This document shows, piece by piece, positions 46,843-55,986 of a DNA stretch of 64,000 nucleotides; the first letter of the stretch is position 1; the number at the start of each line of letters is the position of its first letter. Where the stretch lies: positions 62,001 to 126,000 of the forward strand of contig PENC01000001.1 of assembly GCA_003674045.1 (NCBI GenBank), written 5' to 3'. The translations under genes and the position numbers were made by a program. The notes beneath the pieces are model-generated. The model searched no databases and had not been told where the DNA came from. It worked only from the letters and a program-made list of their open reading frames with translations. The stretch comes from Streptomyces griseocarneus. Lineage in GTDB: Bacteria; Actinomycetota; Actinomycetes; Streptomycetales; Streptomycetaceae.

Positions 46843-49662
46843 ATGCAGACGCCGTCCGAGCACGCGTACCCCACCCACTGGGAAGCCGACGTCGTGCTGC
46901 GCGATGGCGGCACCGCGCAGATCCGTCCGATCGCCGCGGACGACGCGGAACGGCTGGTCAAGTTCTACGAGCAGGTCTCGGACGAGTCGAAGTACTACCG
47001 CTTCTTCGCCCCCTACCCCCGGCTCTCCGACCGTGACGTGCACCGCTTCACCCATCACGACTACGTCGACCGGGTGGGCCTCGCCGCGACCGTCGGCGGC
47101 GACTTCATCGCCACCGTCCGCTACGACCGCGTCGACTCCCGCGGACTGCCCTCCTCCGGCCCCGCCGACGAGGCGGAGGTCGCCTTCCTCGTCCAGGACG
47201 CCCACCAGGGCCGCGGCGTGGCCTCCGCCCTGCTGGAGCACCTCGCCGCCGTCGCCCGCGAGCGCGGCATCCGCCGCTTCGCCGCCGAGGTGCTGCCCGC
47301 CAACTCCAAGATGATCAAGGTGTTCACGGACGCGGGCTACACCCAGAAGCGCAGCTTCGAGGACGGCGTCGTCCGCCTGGAGCTCGACCTGGAGCCCACC
47401 GACCGCTCCCTGGCCGTCCAGCGGGCACGCGAGCAGCGCGCCGAGGCCCGCTCCGTGCAGCGCCTCATCGCCCCCGGCTCCGTCGCCGTCATCGGCACCG
47501 GCCGCGAGCCCGGCGGCATGGGCCGCGCCGTCCTGCGGGACCTGCTCACGGGCGGCTTCACCGGCCGTACGTACGCGATCAACCGGTCCTTCCCCGCCGG
47601 GCCCTCCCGGCTCCAGCCCGAAGGGGTCCCCGCCCACCGCTCGATCCTCGACGTGGACGGCCCCGTCGACCTCGCGGTCGTCGCCGTCCCCGCCGAGCAG
47701 GTGCCCTCCGTCGTCGCCGAGTGCGGCGAGCACGGCGTCCAGGGCCTGCTCGTCCTCTCCGCGGGCTACGCCGAGAGCGGCGCCGACGGGCGTGACCGGC
47801 AGCGCGAGCTGGTCCGCCAGGCCCGCTCGTACGGCATGCGCATCATCGGGCCCAACGCCTTCGGCCTGATCAACACCGCCCCCGGGGTCCGCCTCAACGC
47901 CTCCCTCTCGCCCGAGCTGCCCGCCGCCGGGCGCCTGGGGCTCTTCAGCCAGTCCGGGGCGATCGGCATCGCCCTGCTCTCCGGGCTGCACCGGCGCGCG
48001 GCCGGGCTCGTCGGCATCTCCACCTTCGTCTCCGCGGGCAACCGCGCCGACGTCTCCGGCAACGACTTCCTCCAGTACTGGCACGACGACCCGGGCACCG
48101 ACGTCGTCCTGATGTACCTGGAGTCCATCGGCAACCCCCGGAAGTTCACCCGCCTCGCCCGGCGCACCGCCGCCCGCAAGCCGGTCGTCGTGGTCAAGGG
48201 CGCCCGCCACGGCGGCACCGCCCCCGCCGGGCACGCCGTGCCCACCACCCGCATCCCCGACGCCACGGTCTCCGACCTGCTGCGGCAGGCGGGCGTCATA
48301 CGCGTCGACACCGTGACCGAACTGGCCGACACCGGGCTGCTCCTCGCCTCCCAGCCGCTGCCCGAGGGCCCCCGCGTCGCCATCCTCGGCAACTCCGAGT
48401 CCCTCGCCCTGCTCACCTACGACGCCTGCCTCACGGACGGACTGCGCCCGCAGCCCCCGTACGACCTGACCACCTCCGCCGAACCGGCCGACTTCCGCGC
48501 CGCCCTCGTGGACGCCCTCACCGACGAGGAGTGCGACGCCGTCGTCGTCACGGCCATCCCCTGGGTCGGCGACGCCTCCGCCGAGGAGCTCGCGGCGGCA
48601 TTGCAGGACGCGGTGGCCATGACCCCGGTCGCCAAACCCGTCACCGTCGTCCACCTGGAGATACCGGGCCTGGCGGAGGCGCTGGCGGCCGAGCCGCTCC
48701 CGGCGGAGCGGCCCCCGGTGGAGCCGGATGCCGCTCAGGAAGCGGAGGACGGTGAGCATGCGCCCTCCGCGCGGATTCCCGCCTACCCCGCGGCCGAGCG
48801 TGCCGTGCGCGCACTGGCCGAGGCCGCCCGGTACGCCCGGTGGCGGCGGCAGACGGCCGCCGAGCCCGGCCGCGTGCCGGAGTACGACGACATCGACGAG
48901 GCGGGGGCCGCCGCCGACATCGATGTGCTGCTCGCCGCCCACGGAGCGAGCCCGGCACCCCTGACCGGCCCGCGCGCCGTCACGCTCTCCGCCGCCGACA
49001 CCCAGCGGCTGCTCGCCCGGTACGGGATCGCCGTGCTGCCCGCGCTGCCCGCACCCGACCCGGAGAGCGCCGTCCGTGCCGCGCACCGGCTCGGGTTCCC
49101 CGTCGCCCTCAAACCCACCGCCCCGCACCTGCGCCACCGCGCCGACCTCGGCGGCGTCCGGCTCGACCTGGGCGGGGAGACGGAACTGCGCCGCGCCTAC
49201 GCGGAATTGACCGAGCTGCTCGGCAAGCCCGAGGAGATCCGGCTCGTCGTCCAGTCGATGGCCCCCCGCGGTGTCGACACGGTCGTGCGGGCGGCCATCG
49301 ACCCCGCGGCGGGCGCGGTGCTCTCCTTCGGCCTGGCCGGGGCGCCGTCGCTGCTCCTCGGGGACACCGCGCACCGGCTGGTCCCCGTCACGGACCGCGA
49401 CGCGGCGGAGCAGATCCGCTCGATCCGGACCGCGCCGCTGCTCTTCGGGTGGCGGGGGGCCACGCCTGTGGACACCCGGGCGCTGGAGGAACTGCTGCTG
49501 CGAGTCTCGCGGCTCGTGGACGACCACCCGGAGGTGGTGGGGGCGGACCTGGAGCCGGTGATCGTGGCACCGCGCGGTGTGCATGTGCTGGGCGCGACGA
49601 TACGGCTGGCGCCGGCACCGGCCCGTACGGACCTGGGGCCGCGCAGCTTGCCGGTTGTCTGA
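46843..49662 (+). CDS. patA: Protein lysine acetyltransferase with N-terminal GNAT and NDP-forming acyl-CoA synthetase-like domains
   Basis: A 939-residue protein. Residues 1 to 185 are a GNAT domain (VAFLVQDAHQGRGVASALLEHL, then RFAAEVLPANSKMIKVF). The rest resembles ADP-forming acyl-CoA synthetase: CoA-binding Rossmann domain SVAVIGTGREPGGMGRAVL, ligase domains with GRLGLFSQSGAIGIALL, and a C-terminal ATP-grasp (RYGIAVLPALPAP, then HRLGFPVALKPTAPHL). This order, GNAT first, matches SlPatA of S. lividans, which acetylates acetoacetyl-CoA synthetase; in enterobacterial Pat the GNAT is last. Residues about 625 to 690 are a low-complexity insert. The ATG at 46843 is used. It is divergent from ptsH. 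Confidence 0.92.
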   Translation: MQTPSEHAYPTHWEADVVLRDGGTAQIRPIAADDAERLVKFYEQVSDESKYYRFFAPYPRLSDRDVHRFTHHDYVDRVGLAATVGGDFIATVRYDRVDSRGLPSSGPADEAEVAFLVQDAHQGRGVASALLEHLAAVARERGIRRFAAEVLPANSKMIKVFTDAGYTQKRSFEDGVVRLELDLEPTDRSLAVQRAREQRAEARSVQRLIAPGSVAVIGTGREPGGMGRAVLRDLLTGGFTGRTYAINRSFPAGPSRLQPEGVPAHRSILDVDGPVDLAVVAVPAEQVPSVVAECGEHGVQGLLVLSAGYAESGADGRDRQRELVRQARSYGMRIIGPNAFGLINTAPGVRLNASLSPELPAAGRLGLFSQSGAIGIALLSGLHRRAAGLVGISTFVSAGNRADVSGNDFLQYWHDDPGTDVVLMYLESIGNPRKFTRLARRTAARKPVVVVKGARHGGTAPAGHAVPTTRIPDATVSDLLRQAGVIRVDTVTELADTGLLLASQPLPEGPRVAILGNSESLALLTYDACLTDGLRPQPPYDLTTSAEPADFRAALVDALTDEECDAVVVTAIPWVGDASAEELAAALQDAVAMTPVAKPVTVVHLEIPGLAEALAAEPLPAERPPVEPDAAQEAEDGEHAPSARIPAYPAAERAVRALAEAARYARWRRQTAAEPGRVPEYDDIDEAGAAADIDVLLAAHGASPAPLTGPRAVTLSAADTQRLLARYGIAVLPALPAPDPESAVRAAHRLGFPVALKPTAPHLRHRADLGGVRLDLGGETELRRAYAELTELLGKPEEIRLVVQSMAPRGVDTVVRAAIDPAAGAVLSFGLAGAPSLLLGDTAHRLVPVTDRDAAEQIRSIRTAPLLFGWRGATPVDTRALEELLLRVSRLVDDHPEVVGADLEPVIVAPRGVHVLGATIRLAPAPARTDLGPRSLPVV

Positions 49663-49944
49663 GCGGGGTGGTCCCTGGTGCTCCTGTTGACCCGGGGGCT
49701 CCGCCCCCGGACCCCCTGTCGTTCAGGTGCGGCTTCGTGGGTGGTGCGCCCACCGGCTCGGATCGCGAGCCCGGTTCGCGCCTGCGGCCCGGCGGGGGCT
49801 GGCCGCGCAGTTCCCCGCGCCCCTTGCGGGGCGCCCGCCATTGCACCGGAGACTCCGCCCCCAGCCCCGCGCCCCTTGCGGGGCGCAGCCCCGCGGCAGC
49901 GGCGGGGGCGCCGAACGGGCGCGGTCGCCCCGTAGGATGGGCGT
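49663..49944 (+). other. Intergenic region between patA and the DUF5998 gene
   Basis: 282 bases without a gene. Most of it is repeat copy C, with a duplicated 3' module. At its end TAGGAT (49933-49938) sits six bases before the next ATG and is the probable -10 of a leaderless promoter. Confidence 0.7.
49687..49905 (+). repeat. Dispersed composite intergenic repeat, copy C
   Basis: GGGGGCTCCGCCCCC hairpin at the left, then CGGCCCGGCGGGGGCTGGCCGCGCAG, then CCCCGCGCCCCTTGCGGGGCG at about 49815 and again at about 49868. The doubled terminal module makes this the longest copy. It lies after patA. Confidence 0.75.
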
Positions 49945-50532
49945 ATGGCGAAGACCGGTACGACGACCCAGGGGCTGCGCGCAGCCATCGAGCGCAGCGG
50001 CTATTACCCGGCCCTCGTGGCCGAGGCGGTGGAGGCCGCTGTGGGCGGGGAGCCGGTTTCGTCGTACCTGGTGCACCAGGAGACGACGTTCGACTCCAAC
50101 GAGGTCCGCCGTCACGTCACGGTCCTGGTTCTCACGGGCACCCGCTTCATCGTCAGCCACACCGACGAGCAGGCCGCCGACGGCACGTCCCCGTCGCCGT
50201 ACGCCACCACGTCCACGGAGTCCGTGAAGATCGACCGGATCTCCTCCGTGGTGCTGAGCCGCGTCGTCGCCAACCCCGAGGCGTACACCCCGGGCACCCT
50301 GCCCCGCGAGGTCGTGCTCACCATCGGCTGGGGCGCGGTGTCCCGGATCGACCTGGAGCCCGCCGCCTGCGGCGACCCCAACTGCGATGCCGACCACGGC
50401 TACACCGGGTCGTCCACCGCCGACGACCTGAGCCTGCGCGTCAGCGAGGCGGGCGACGGCCCGGACACGGTCCGGCAGACGCTCGCGTTCGCGCAGGCGC
50501 TCTCCGAGGCGACCGCGGCGACCACCCGCTGA
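49945..50532 (+). CDS. DUF5998 family protein
   Basis: A 195-residue actinobacterial protein of unknown function, with TQGLRAAIERSGYYPALVAEAVEAAVGGEP, RHVTVLVLTGTRFIVSHTDEQ and IGWGAVSRIDLEPAACGDPNCDADHG; a CxxxxC pair could bind a metal. The fold looks like a PH-like or Bbp-type beta barrel plus a C-terminal helix, but this is weak. It appears leaderless: TAGGAT lies six bases before the ATG at 49945, with no ribosome site. Its TGA overlaps the next ATG (TGATG), so it is coupled to the phosphatase gene, a pairing I recall as conserved in Streptomyces. Confidence 0.82.
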   Translation: MAKTGTTTQGLRAAIERSGYYPALVAEAVEAAVGGEPVSSYLVHQETTFDSNEVRRHVTVLVLTGTRFIVSHTDEQAADGTSPSPYATTSTESVKIDRISSVVLSRVVANPEAYTPGTLPREVVLTIGWGAVSRIDLEPAACGDPNCDADHGYTGSSTADDLSLRVSEAGDGPDTVRQTLAFAQALSEATAATTR

Positions 50533-51752
50533 TGGCCGGTTTCACGGGAGGCCGTACGACGTCCGGCCAGGCCTGGCACGAGCCCGCCCTTCTCGACCCG
50601 CGTTCCGCGCCCCTGCCGCGCTATGGCACCGGCTCGCTCGCCGAGCTGCTGCCGTCCGTGGCGGCCCACCTCGGCGTGCCCGGCCTGGCCGCGGGGATGG
50701 AGCTGGCCCCGGCCGACCGCGTCTGCGTCTTCCTGATCGACGGTCTCGGCTGGGAGCTGCTGCGCGCCCACCCCGCGGAGGCGCCCTTCCTGCACTCCCT
50801 GCTGGGCACGTCCCTGAACGGCACCGGCCGTCCGATGACCGCCGGTTTCCCGTCCACCACCGCGACCTCCCTCGCCTCGGTCGGCACCGGCCTGCCGCCG
50901 GGCGCCCACGGCCTGCCCGGCTACACGGTGGCCGACCCGGCGACCGGGCGGCTGATGAACCAGCTGCGCTGGCGCCCCTGGACCGACCCGCACGTCTGGC
51001 AGCCCTACCCGACCGTCTTCCAGCTCGCGGACGCGGCCGGGGTGCCCACCTGCCAGGTGTCCTCCCCGGACTTCCAGCACACCCCGCTGACGAAGATCGC
51101 GCTGAGCGGCGGCACCTTCCACGGCAGGCTCTCCGGCGAGGACCGGATGGACTTCGCCGCCGACCGGCTGGCCGCCTCCGACCGCGCGCTCGTCTACACG
51201 TACTACAGCGACGTGGACGGCAAGGGCCACCGCTTCGGCGTCGACTCCGACGAGTGGCGCAGCGAGCTGATGCGGGTGGACCGGCTCGCCCAGCGGCTCG
51301 CCGAGCAGCTGCCGCCCCGTTCGGCGCTCTACGTCACCGCCGACCACGGCATGATCGACATCCCGTTCGACCCGGAGTCGCGCATCGACTTCGACGAGGA
51401 CTGGGAGCTGCGCGCGGGGGTCGCCCTGCTGGGCGGCGAGGCCCGCGCCCGGCACGTCTACGCGGTGCCCGGCGCCGCCGCCGACGTGCTGGCCGTCTGG
51501 CGTGAGGTGCTCGGCGACCGGATGTGGGTCGCCGGGCGTGACGAGGCCATCGAGGCGGGCTGGTTCGGCCGCCCCGGCGACGGTGTCGACGACCGGGTCT
51601 ACGAGCGCATCGGCGATGTCGTCGCCGCGGCCCGCGACGATGTCGCGATCGTCGCAACCGAGACCGAGCCCAACGAGTCCCAGATGGTGGGCCTGCACGG
51701 CTCCATGACGCCGGTGGAGCAGCTCGTCCCGCTCCTCGAAGTGCGTTCCTGA
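50532..51752 (+). CDS. Alkaline phosphatase superfamily nucleotide pyrophosphatase/phosphodiesterase-like protein
   Basis: A 406-residue enzyme of the type I phosphodiesterase/nucleotide pyrophosphatase family. Metal-binding Asp lies in RVCVFLIDGLGWELL, the nucleophile Thr or Ser in AGFPSTTATSLASVGTG, and further ligands in YYSDVDGKGHRFG and YVTADHGMIDIP. It lacks a signal peptide, so it acts in the cytoplasm, unlike many relatives. The ATG at 50532 overlaps the stop of the DUF5998 gene. Its substrate is unknown. Confidence 0.9.
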   Translation: MAGFTGGRTTSGQAWHEPALLDPRSAPLPRYGTGSLAELLPSVAAHLGVPGLAAGMELAPADRVCVFLIDGLGWELLRAHPAEAPFLHSLLGTSLNGTGRPMTAGFPSTTATSLASVGTGLPPGAHGLPGYTVADPATGRLMNQLRWRPWTDPHVWQPYPTVFQLADAAGVPTCQVSSPDFQHTPLTKIALSGGTFHGRLSGEDRMDFAADRLAASDRALVYTYYSDVDGKGHRFGVDSDEWRSELMRVDRLAQRLAEQLPPRSALYVTADHGMIDIPFDPESRIDFDEDWELRAGVALLGGEARARHVYAVPGAAADVLAVWREVLGDRMWVAGRDEAIEAGWFGRPGDGVDDRVYERIGDVVAAARDDVAIVATETEPNESQMVGLHGSMTPVEQLVPLLEVRS

Positions 51753-51811
51753 CCACACCCGAACCGTCTGTCCCCCCAATTCCCTTGCGTATGAAAGGCC
51801 ATGGCACCCCC

Positions 51812-52483
51812 ATGCCCGAGCTGGTGTTCTTCTCCGGAACGATGGACTGCGGAAAGAGCACCCTCGCTCTGCAGATCGAGCACAACCGCTCGGCCCGCGG
51901 ACTCCAGGGGATGATCTACACCCGCAACGACCGGGCGGGCGAGGGCAAGCTGTCCTCCCGGCTCGGTCTGGTCACCGACTCCGTCGAGGCGGGTGACGGC
52001 TTCGACTTCTACGCGCACATCGTGGCCCACCTGTCGGCGGGTGGCCGAGCGGACTATGTCATCGCCGACGAGGCGCAGTTCCTGGCGCCGGAGCAGATCG
52101 ACCAGCTGGCCCGCGTCGTGGACGATCTCGGGCTCGACGTCTTCGCCTTCGGGATCACCACCGACTTCCGCACCAAGCTCTTCCCGGGCTCGCAGCGCCT
52201 GGTGGAGCTCGCCGACCGGATCGAGGTCCTCCAGGTCGAGGCGCTCTGCTGGTGCGGCGCGCGGGCCACGCACAACGCCCGCACGGTCGGCGGGCAGATG
52301 GTCGTCGAGGGTGCCCAGGTCGTCGTCGGCGACGTCAACCAGCCCGAGGCCGTGGTGGGTTACGAGGTGCTGTGCAGGCGGCACCACCGCCGTATGCTCA
52401 CGGCTGCCGCGGCCCGCGCGGCGGCTCTCTCGCCCGACGTGCTGCCTGTGGACGCCGCTAGCGAGCCGACCGCAGCACGGTGA
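51812..52483 (+). CDS. tdk: Thymidine kinase
   Basis: A 223-residue type II thymidine kinase of the salvage pathway. P-loop FSGTMDCGKSTLALQ near the N terminus, catalytic DEAQFL in the middle, lasso-loop region GQMVVEGAQVVVGD, and the zinc site formed by CWCGARA and CRRHHRR. The ATG at 51812 gives the family's usual MPELVFFSG start; ATG 51791 would add seven residues. The last 26 bases overlap the 3' end of the convergent VOC gene. Confidence 0.94.
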   Translation: MPELVFFSGTMDCGKSTLALQIEHNRSARGLQGMIYTRNDRAGEGKLSSRLGLVTDSVEAGDGFDFYAHIVAHLSAGGRADYVIADEAQFLAPEQIDQLARVVDDLGLDVFAFGITTDFRTKLFPGSQRLVELADRIEVLQVEALCWCGARATHNARTVGGQMVVEGAQVVVGDVNQPEAVVGYEVLCRRHHRRMLTAAAARAAALSPDVLPVDAASEPTAAR

Positions 52484-53258
52484 AAACGGCGCCCTCCGGG
52501 TCCGCGACCGTGGCCACCCGCCCGGCCGCGCTCCCGCGCGGGGGCACGAGAACCTCTCCGCCGAGCTCCGTGACGCGCCGCGCGGCGGCGTCGGTGTCCG
52601 TCACCTCGAACGAGGTCATCCAGTGCGGCCCCCGCGAGCGCGGCAGGGCGGCGCCCACGCCGTGGATCGCGGCCACCGGGCGGCCCTCGAGGCACAGCGT
52701 GAGGTAGTCGGCCCCGGTCGGGTCCGCGGGATCGGTCTCGTAGCCGAACAGCCCCTGGTAGAAGGCGACGACCGAGGAGGCCCGGCGCGTCACCAGCTCG
52801 TGCCGGGCCGGTGTGCCCGGAGCCCCGGCCAGCTGGGCCAGCCGCTCGCCCTGCCACACCCCGAACGGCGCCCCGGCCGGGTCGGACGCGAGCACCAGCC
52901 GCCCCGCGTCCTTTGCCGCCAGCGGCCCCACTCCGACCGTGCCGCAGGAGGAGCGGATCCACTCCGCGGTCCGGTCCGCGTCGTCGCTGGCCAGATAGGT
53001 GGTCCAGGCGCTGGGCAGCCGACGGCCGGGCAGCGGCCCGCCGATGCCCGCGACGTCCTGGCCGTCGATCGTGGCGCGTACGTACGGACCGAGCCGGCGC
53101 GGTCCCGGGTTGTAGTAGGCCCATCCGAACAGGCCGCTGTAGAAGCTCTTGATCGATTCCAGGTCGTGCGCCAGGAGGCTCGTCCAGCAGGGGGTGCCCG
53201 GAGCGTGCCGGGCGCCCCTGGTGCTGTGCTGCCGGGTGGAGCCCCAAACCTCGGTCAT
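52458..53258 (-). CDS. Two-domain VOC (glyoxalase/bleomycin-resistance fold) protein
   Basis: A 266-residue protein with two VOC modules: PCWTSLLAHDLESIKSFYSGLFGW in the first and ARHELVTRRASSVVAFYQGLFGY in the second, each followed by a strand ending in DPAGAPFGVWQ or DPEGAVFTVL. This resembles the hydroxylase-type VOC proteins found near antibiotic genes in Streptomyces. Metal ligands are not obvious, and its function is unknown. The ATG at 53258 (MTEVWGSTRQ) is preceded by GGAGAGAG. Its 3' end overlaps the thymidine kinase gene by 26 bases. Confidence 0.9.
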   Translation of the reverse strand: MTEVWGSTRQHSTRGARHAPGTPCWTSLLAHDLESIKSFYSGLFGWAYYNPGPRRLGPYVRATIDGQDVAGIGGPLPGRRLPSAWTTYLASDDADRTAEWIRSSCGTVGVGPLAAKDAGRLVLASDPAGAPFGVWQGERLAQLAGAPGTPARHELVTRRASSVVAFYQGLFGYETDPADPTGADYLTLCLEGRPVAAIHGVGAALPRSRGPHWMTSFEVTDTDAAARRVTELGGEVLVPPRGSAAGRVATVADPEGAVFTVLRSAR

Positions 53259-53457
53259 CGTCACTCTCTCCTCGGACCATCGCCGGTGGGCGCGCGTCCC
53301 GCGCCGGACCGCGGCGCGCGGGGTGGTACGGGACGGGGCACGTCCAGATGTTTGCACCACCTGCCACGGCGCGCCCCCCGGCCGCGCCGGGATGCACGGG
53401 TTCCCGCAGGAGAATGCCCGCATTCGCGTTTCGGTACCGTTGCGGCGCGGTTGCCGT

Positions 53458-53485
53458 CCAGTATCGGGAGCGCCGCCCAGTATCG
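53458..53485. repeat. Direct repeat upstream of the sulfurtransferase gene
   Basis: CCAGTATCG occurs at 53458-53466 and 53477-53485, a period of 19 bases, in the divergent promoter region 53259-53550. Confidence 0.5.
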
Positions 53486-53550
53486 AGCAGTTGTACGTCA
53501 CCCCGCCAGAGGGCCTTACGCGCAGGTCCCGTTGCGACAGGATGGGCGTC

Positions 53551-54393
53551 ATGAGCCCCATCATCACCGCAGCCGAACTCATGAACGCGTCGACGGGGGA
53601 GCGGCCCCCCGTCCTGCTCGACGTCCGCTACCGGATGGGCGGGCCGCCCGGCCGCCCGGAGTACGAGGCAGGGCACATCCCCGGCGCTGCCTACGTCGAT
53701 CTGGAGGCCGAACTCGCGGACCCGCCCGGGGCGCGCGGCAGGCACCCGCTGCCGGACGCCCGGGAATTCGGGGCGGCCATGCGGCGCGCGGGCGTCAGCG
53801 CCGGCCGCGACATCGTCACCTATGACGGTGGTACGGGCTGGGCCGCCGCCCGCGCCTGGTGGATGCTGCGCTGGGCCGGGCATTCCTCCGTACGAGTGCT
53901 CGACGGGGGACTCCCGGCGTGGACGGCCGCGGGCGGAACCCTGGAGAAGGGCCCGTCACCGGAGGGCACGGGGGACTTCGTCCCGGCTCCCGGCGCGCTG
54001 CCGCTGCTGGACGCGGACGGCGCGGCGGCACTGGCCCGCCGCGGGGTGCTGCTGGACGCCCGCGCGGGGGAGCGGTACCGCGGCGAGACCGAACCGATCG
54101 ACAAGGTCGCCGGGCACATCCCCGGCGCGGTCTCCGCCCCGACCAATGAGAACGTGACCGAGGACGGCCGCTTCCGCCCCGCGGCGGAGCTCGCCGCGCG
54201 CTTCGCGGCACTCGGCGCGGACGGCGCGCCGGGCACCGAGGTCGGCGTCTACTGCGGCTCGGGCGTGTCCGCCGCCCACCAACTGGTGGCACTGGCGATC
54301 GCGGGCATCCCCGCGGCCCTCTACGCGGGCTCCTGGAGCGAATGGTCCAACGACCCGACCCGCCCGGTGGCGACGGGCCCGCAGCCGGGCTGA
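53551..54393 (+). CDS. Rhodanese-like sulfurtransferase, two domains
   Basis: A 280-residue thiosulfate or 3-mercaptopyruvate sulfurtransferase. The N-terminal rhodanese domain (VLLDVRYRMGG, EAGHIPGAAYVDLE, and TYDGGTGWAAARAWW where the Cys is lost) is inactive, and the C-terminal one has the catalytic Cys in VYCGSGVSAAHQ. CGSGVSA resembles mercaptopyruvate-type loops. The ATG at 53551 is used; CAGGAT at 53538-53543 lies seven bases upstream with a -35 candidate TTACGC (16-base spacer), so it may be leaderless. An ATG at 53542 in the same frame is an alternative. Confidence 0.92.
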   Translation: MSPIITAAELMNASTGERPPVLLDVRYRMGGPPGRPEYEAGHIPGAAYVDLEAELADPPGARGRHPLPDAREFGAAMRRAGVSAGRDIVTYDGGTGWAAARAWWMLRWAGHSSVRVLDGGLPAWTAAGGTLEKGPSPEGTGDFVPAPGALPLLDADGAAALARRGVLLDARAGERYRGETEPIDKVAGHIPGAVSAPTNENVTEDGRFRPAAELAARFAALGADGAPGTEVGVYCGSGVSAAHQLVALAIAGIPAALYAGSWSEWSNDPTRPVATGPQPG

Positions 54394-54395
54394 CG

Positions 54396-54487
54396 GCGCC
54401 CCGCAAGGGGCGCAGGGAACTGCGCGACCGGCCACGATGGACGCGCAGCCCCGTGCGGAGCGTAAGAGGCACCCCGGTAGGCGCACA
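54396..54487 (-). repeat. Dispersed composite intergenic repeat, copy D (inverted)
   Basis: Same modules as copy A but in reverse order and strand: CGCCCCGCAAGGGGCG, GGGAACTGCGCG, GCGCAGCC, AAGAGGCACCCC. It is the shortest copy, lying after the sulfurtransferase gene. Confidence 0.7.
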
Positions 54488-54488
54488 T

Positions 54489-54548
54489 GCAAACCATCCG
54501 TCACCCCTCAGCCAAAAAACGAGAGGTGACGGATGGTTACTGCTACGG
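54489..54548. terminator. Bidirectional terminator between the sulfurtransferase gene and sepH
   Basis: Perfect 14-base arms (54492-54505 and 54535-54548); with one mismatch CTC/GAG pairs extend the stem to 18. The loop carries an A-run. It lies between converging genes, 19 bases from the sepH stop. Confidence 0.92.
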
Positions 54549-54567
54549 CCAGAGGCGCCGGAGGCGC

Positions 54568-55608
54568 TTACTCCTGCTTCTTGCGACGGGTACCGAACAC
54601 GATCTCGTCCCAGCTCGGCACGGCAGCCCGGCGCCCCGGCCGGACACCGTCCGCCTCCGCCTGACGATCCGTCGTGCCGGTGAGCCGTTCGCGATGCCCC
54701 GCCACGGACCGCGGCATGAGCACGTCCGCGTAAGCGGCACCCGCACCCGCACCGGCGCCCGCGCTGGCAGCCGGAGGCTCTACGGCCCCCGGCTCCTCGC
54801 CGCTTTCCTCGGCCATGGGAGGCACCGAGGGCGTCTCGGGCACGACCATGTCGCCCCGGAAACTGGGCACGGCCTCCAGCAGGCTCGTGAGGGAGTCCCG
54901 CTCCTTGCCCTGGTCGTCGGTGGTGTCGCCGTCCGCCTCCGGGGCGGACGGCTGGCGGTCCAGCGTCCGGTCGAGGGGGCGGTCGCGCGGCAGCCGGGCG
55001 ATGCGCGGCACGAACGGGAAGCTCGGCTCGGGCGTGTCGTCGGCTTCGCCGATGAGCGCCCGGGCCTCGTCGTCCAACGCCTGAACGATCCGCCTCGGCG
55101 GGTCGAACGTCCAGCTCGCGGCCCGCGGCTCACCTGCCGCCCGGTAGACGAGCAGCACCTCCCAGGTGCCGTCGTCGCGACGCCACGAGTCCCACTGGGC
55201 GCTGTCCTTCTCGGCACCGCGCAGCACCAGGCGCTCCGTGACCGCCTCGCCGAGGGGCGGGCCGGAGTTCTCGCCGGGGCGGCGCACCGGTGTCTTGCGG
55301 GCGCGCTCGGCCATGAAGGCACGCTCGGCGAGCACAGGACCCTCGAACCGGCGGACCCGCTCCACGGGGATGCCCGCGAGCTGCGCCACCTCCTCGGCGG
55401 AGGCACCCGCACGTATGCGCGCCTGGATGTCGCGAGGCCGGAGATGGCTCTCCACCTCGATCTCGATCTGGCCCAGGCGGGCGCGGTCGTTGCGGACCGC
55501 GGCACGCAGGCGCTCGTCGATGGGGAGGGTGTACTCCGTGCTGTCCGCAGCCTTGAGCACCAGCCGTGTGCCGTCGTTGGAGACGGCCACGACACGCAGT
55601 TCGGGCAT
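54568..55608 (-). CDS. sepH: Septation protein SepH
   Basis: A 346-residue cell-division regulator that binds FtsZ and stimulates its assembly in Streptomyces. The conserved N-terminal DUF3071 domain begins MPELRVVAVSNDGTRLVLKAADSTEYTLPIDERL and includes the helix-turn-helix motif IRAGASAEEVAQLAGIPVERVRRFEGPV. A variable Pro/Ala/Gly/Glu-rich linker leads to the short conserved C-terminal motif RAAVPSWDEIVFGTRRKKQE. ATG at 55608 follows GGGAGGTCCCC. Its 3' end faces the sulfurtransferase gene. The 378-base region 55609-55986 upstream is shared with the divergent membrane protein gene. Confidence 0.95.
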   Translation of the reverse strand: MPELRVVAVSNDGTRLVLKAADSTEYTLPIDERLRAAVRNDRARLGQIEIEVESHLRPRDIQARIRAGASAEEVAQLAGIPVERVRRFEGPVLAERAFMAERARKTPVRRPGENSGPPLGEAVTERLVLRGAEKDSAQWDSWRRDDGTWEVLLVYRAAGEPRAASWTFDPPRRIVQALDDEARALIGEADDTPEPSFPFVPRIARLPRDRPLDRTLDRQPSAPEADGDTTDDQGKERDSLTSLLEAVPSFRGDMVVPETPSVPPMAEESGEEPGAVEPPAASAGAGAGAGAAYADVLMPRSVAGHRERLTGTTDRQAEADGVRPGRRAAVPSWDEIVFGTRRKKQE

Positions 55609-55986
55609 GGGGACCTCCCGGGTGGTGCCTGCCGACGTCACCTGCGTCGCTGCTTCCGCTAGTCGAGTGTGGCCTGCCCGGGTGCAGCCTGCCACAACAT
55701 TGCCGAGTTGACGGGGCGAGAGCCGCCTGGCCCCTCCCGTTCGGGTCCGGGCAGCCCGACGGGACACCGGGGCCAGGGCTCGCCACAGTACTCCATTCGG
55801 GCCACGGGGGGTGGATCGGCGCGCCATCGAAGTTCACGCAAGAGAAGGGAGTTGATCCGGGGCGCCGGTCCGGGTGTCCGCCGTACGGGTGTCGAGGTTC
55901 ACACAATCGCCCGAATCGGAACTGTTCGTTACGCTCGAATGTCCCTTCTAGCTGCAAGAGGATCGAAGGCTACACAGAGGCGGGAG
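55609..55986. other. Divergent regulatory region upstream of sepH
   Basis: No gene seen in 378 bases. GACTAG near 55661-55666 (minus strand) could belong to the sepH promoter. CGTTACGCTCGAATG near 55921-55935 is a candidate promoter of the plus-strand gene. An in-frame ATG at 55933 would extend that gene by 18 residues. Confidence 0.45.
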
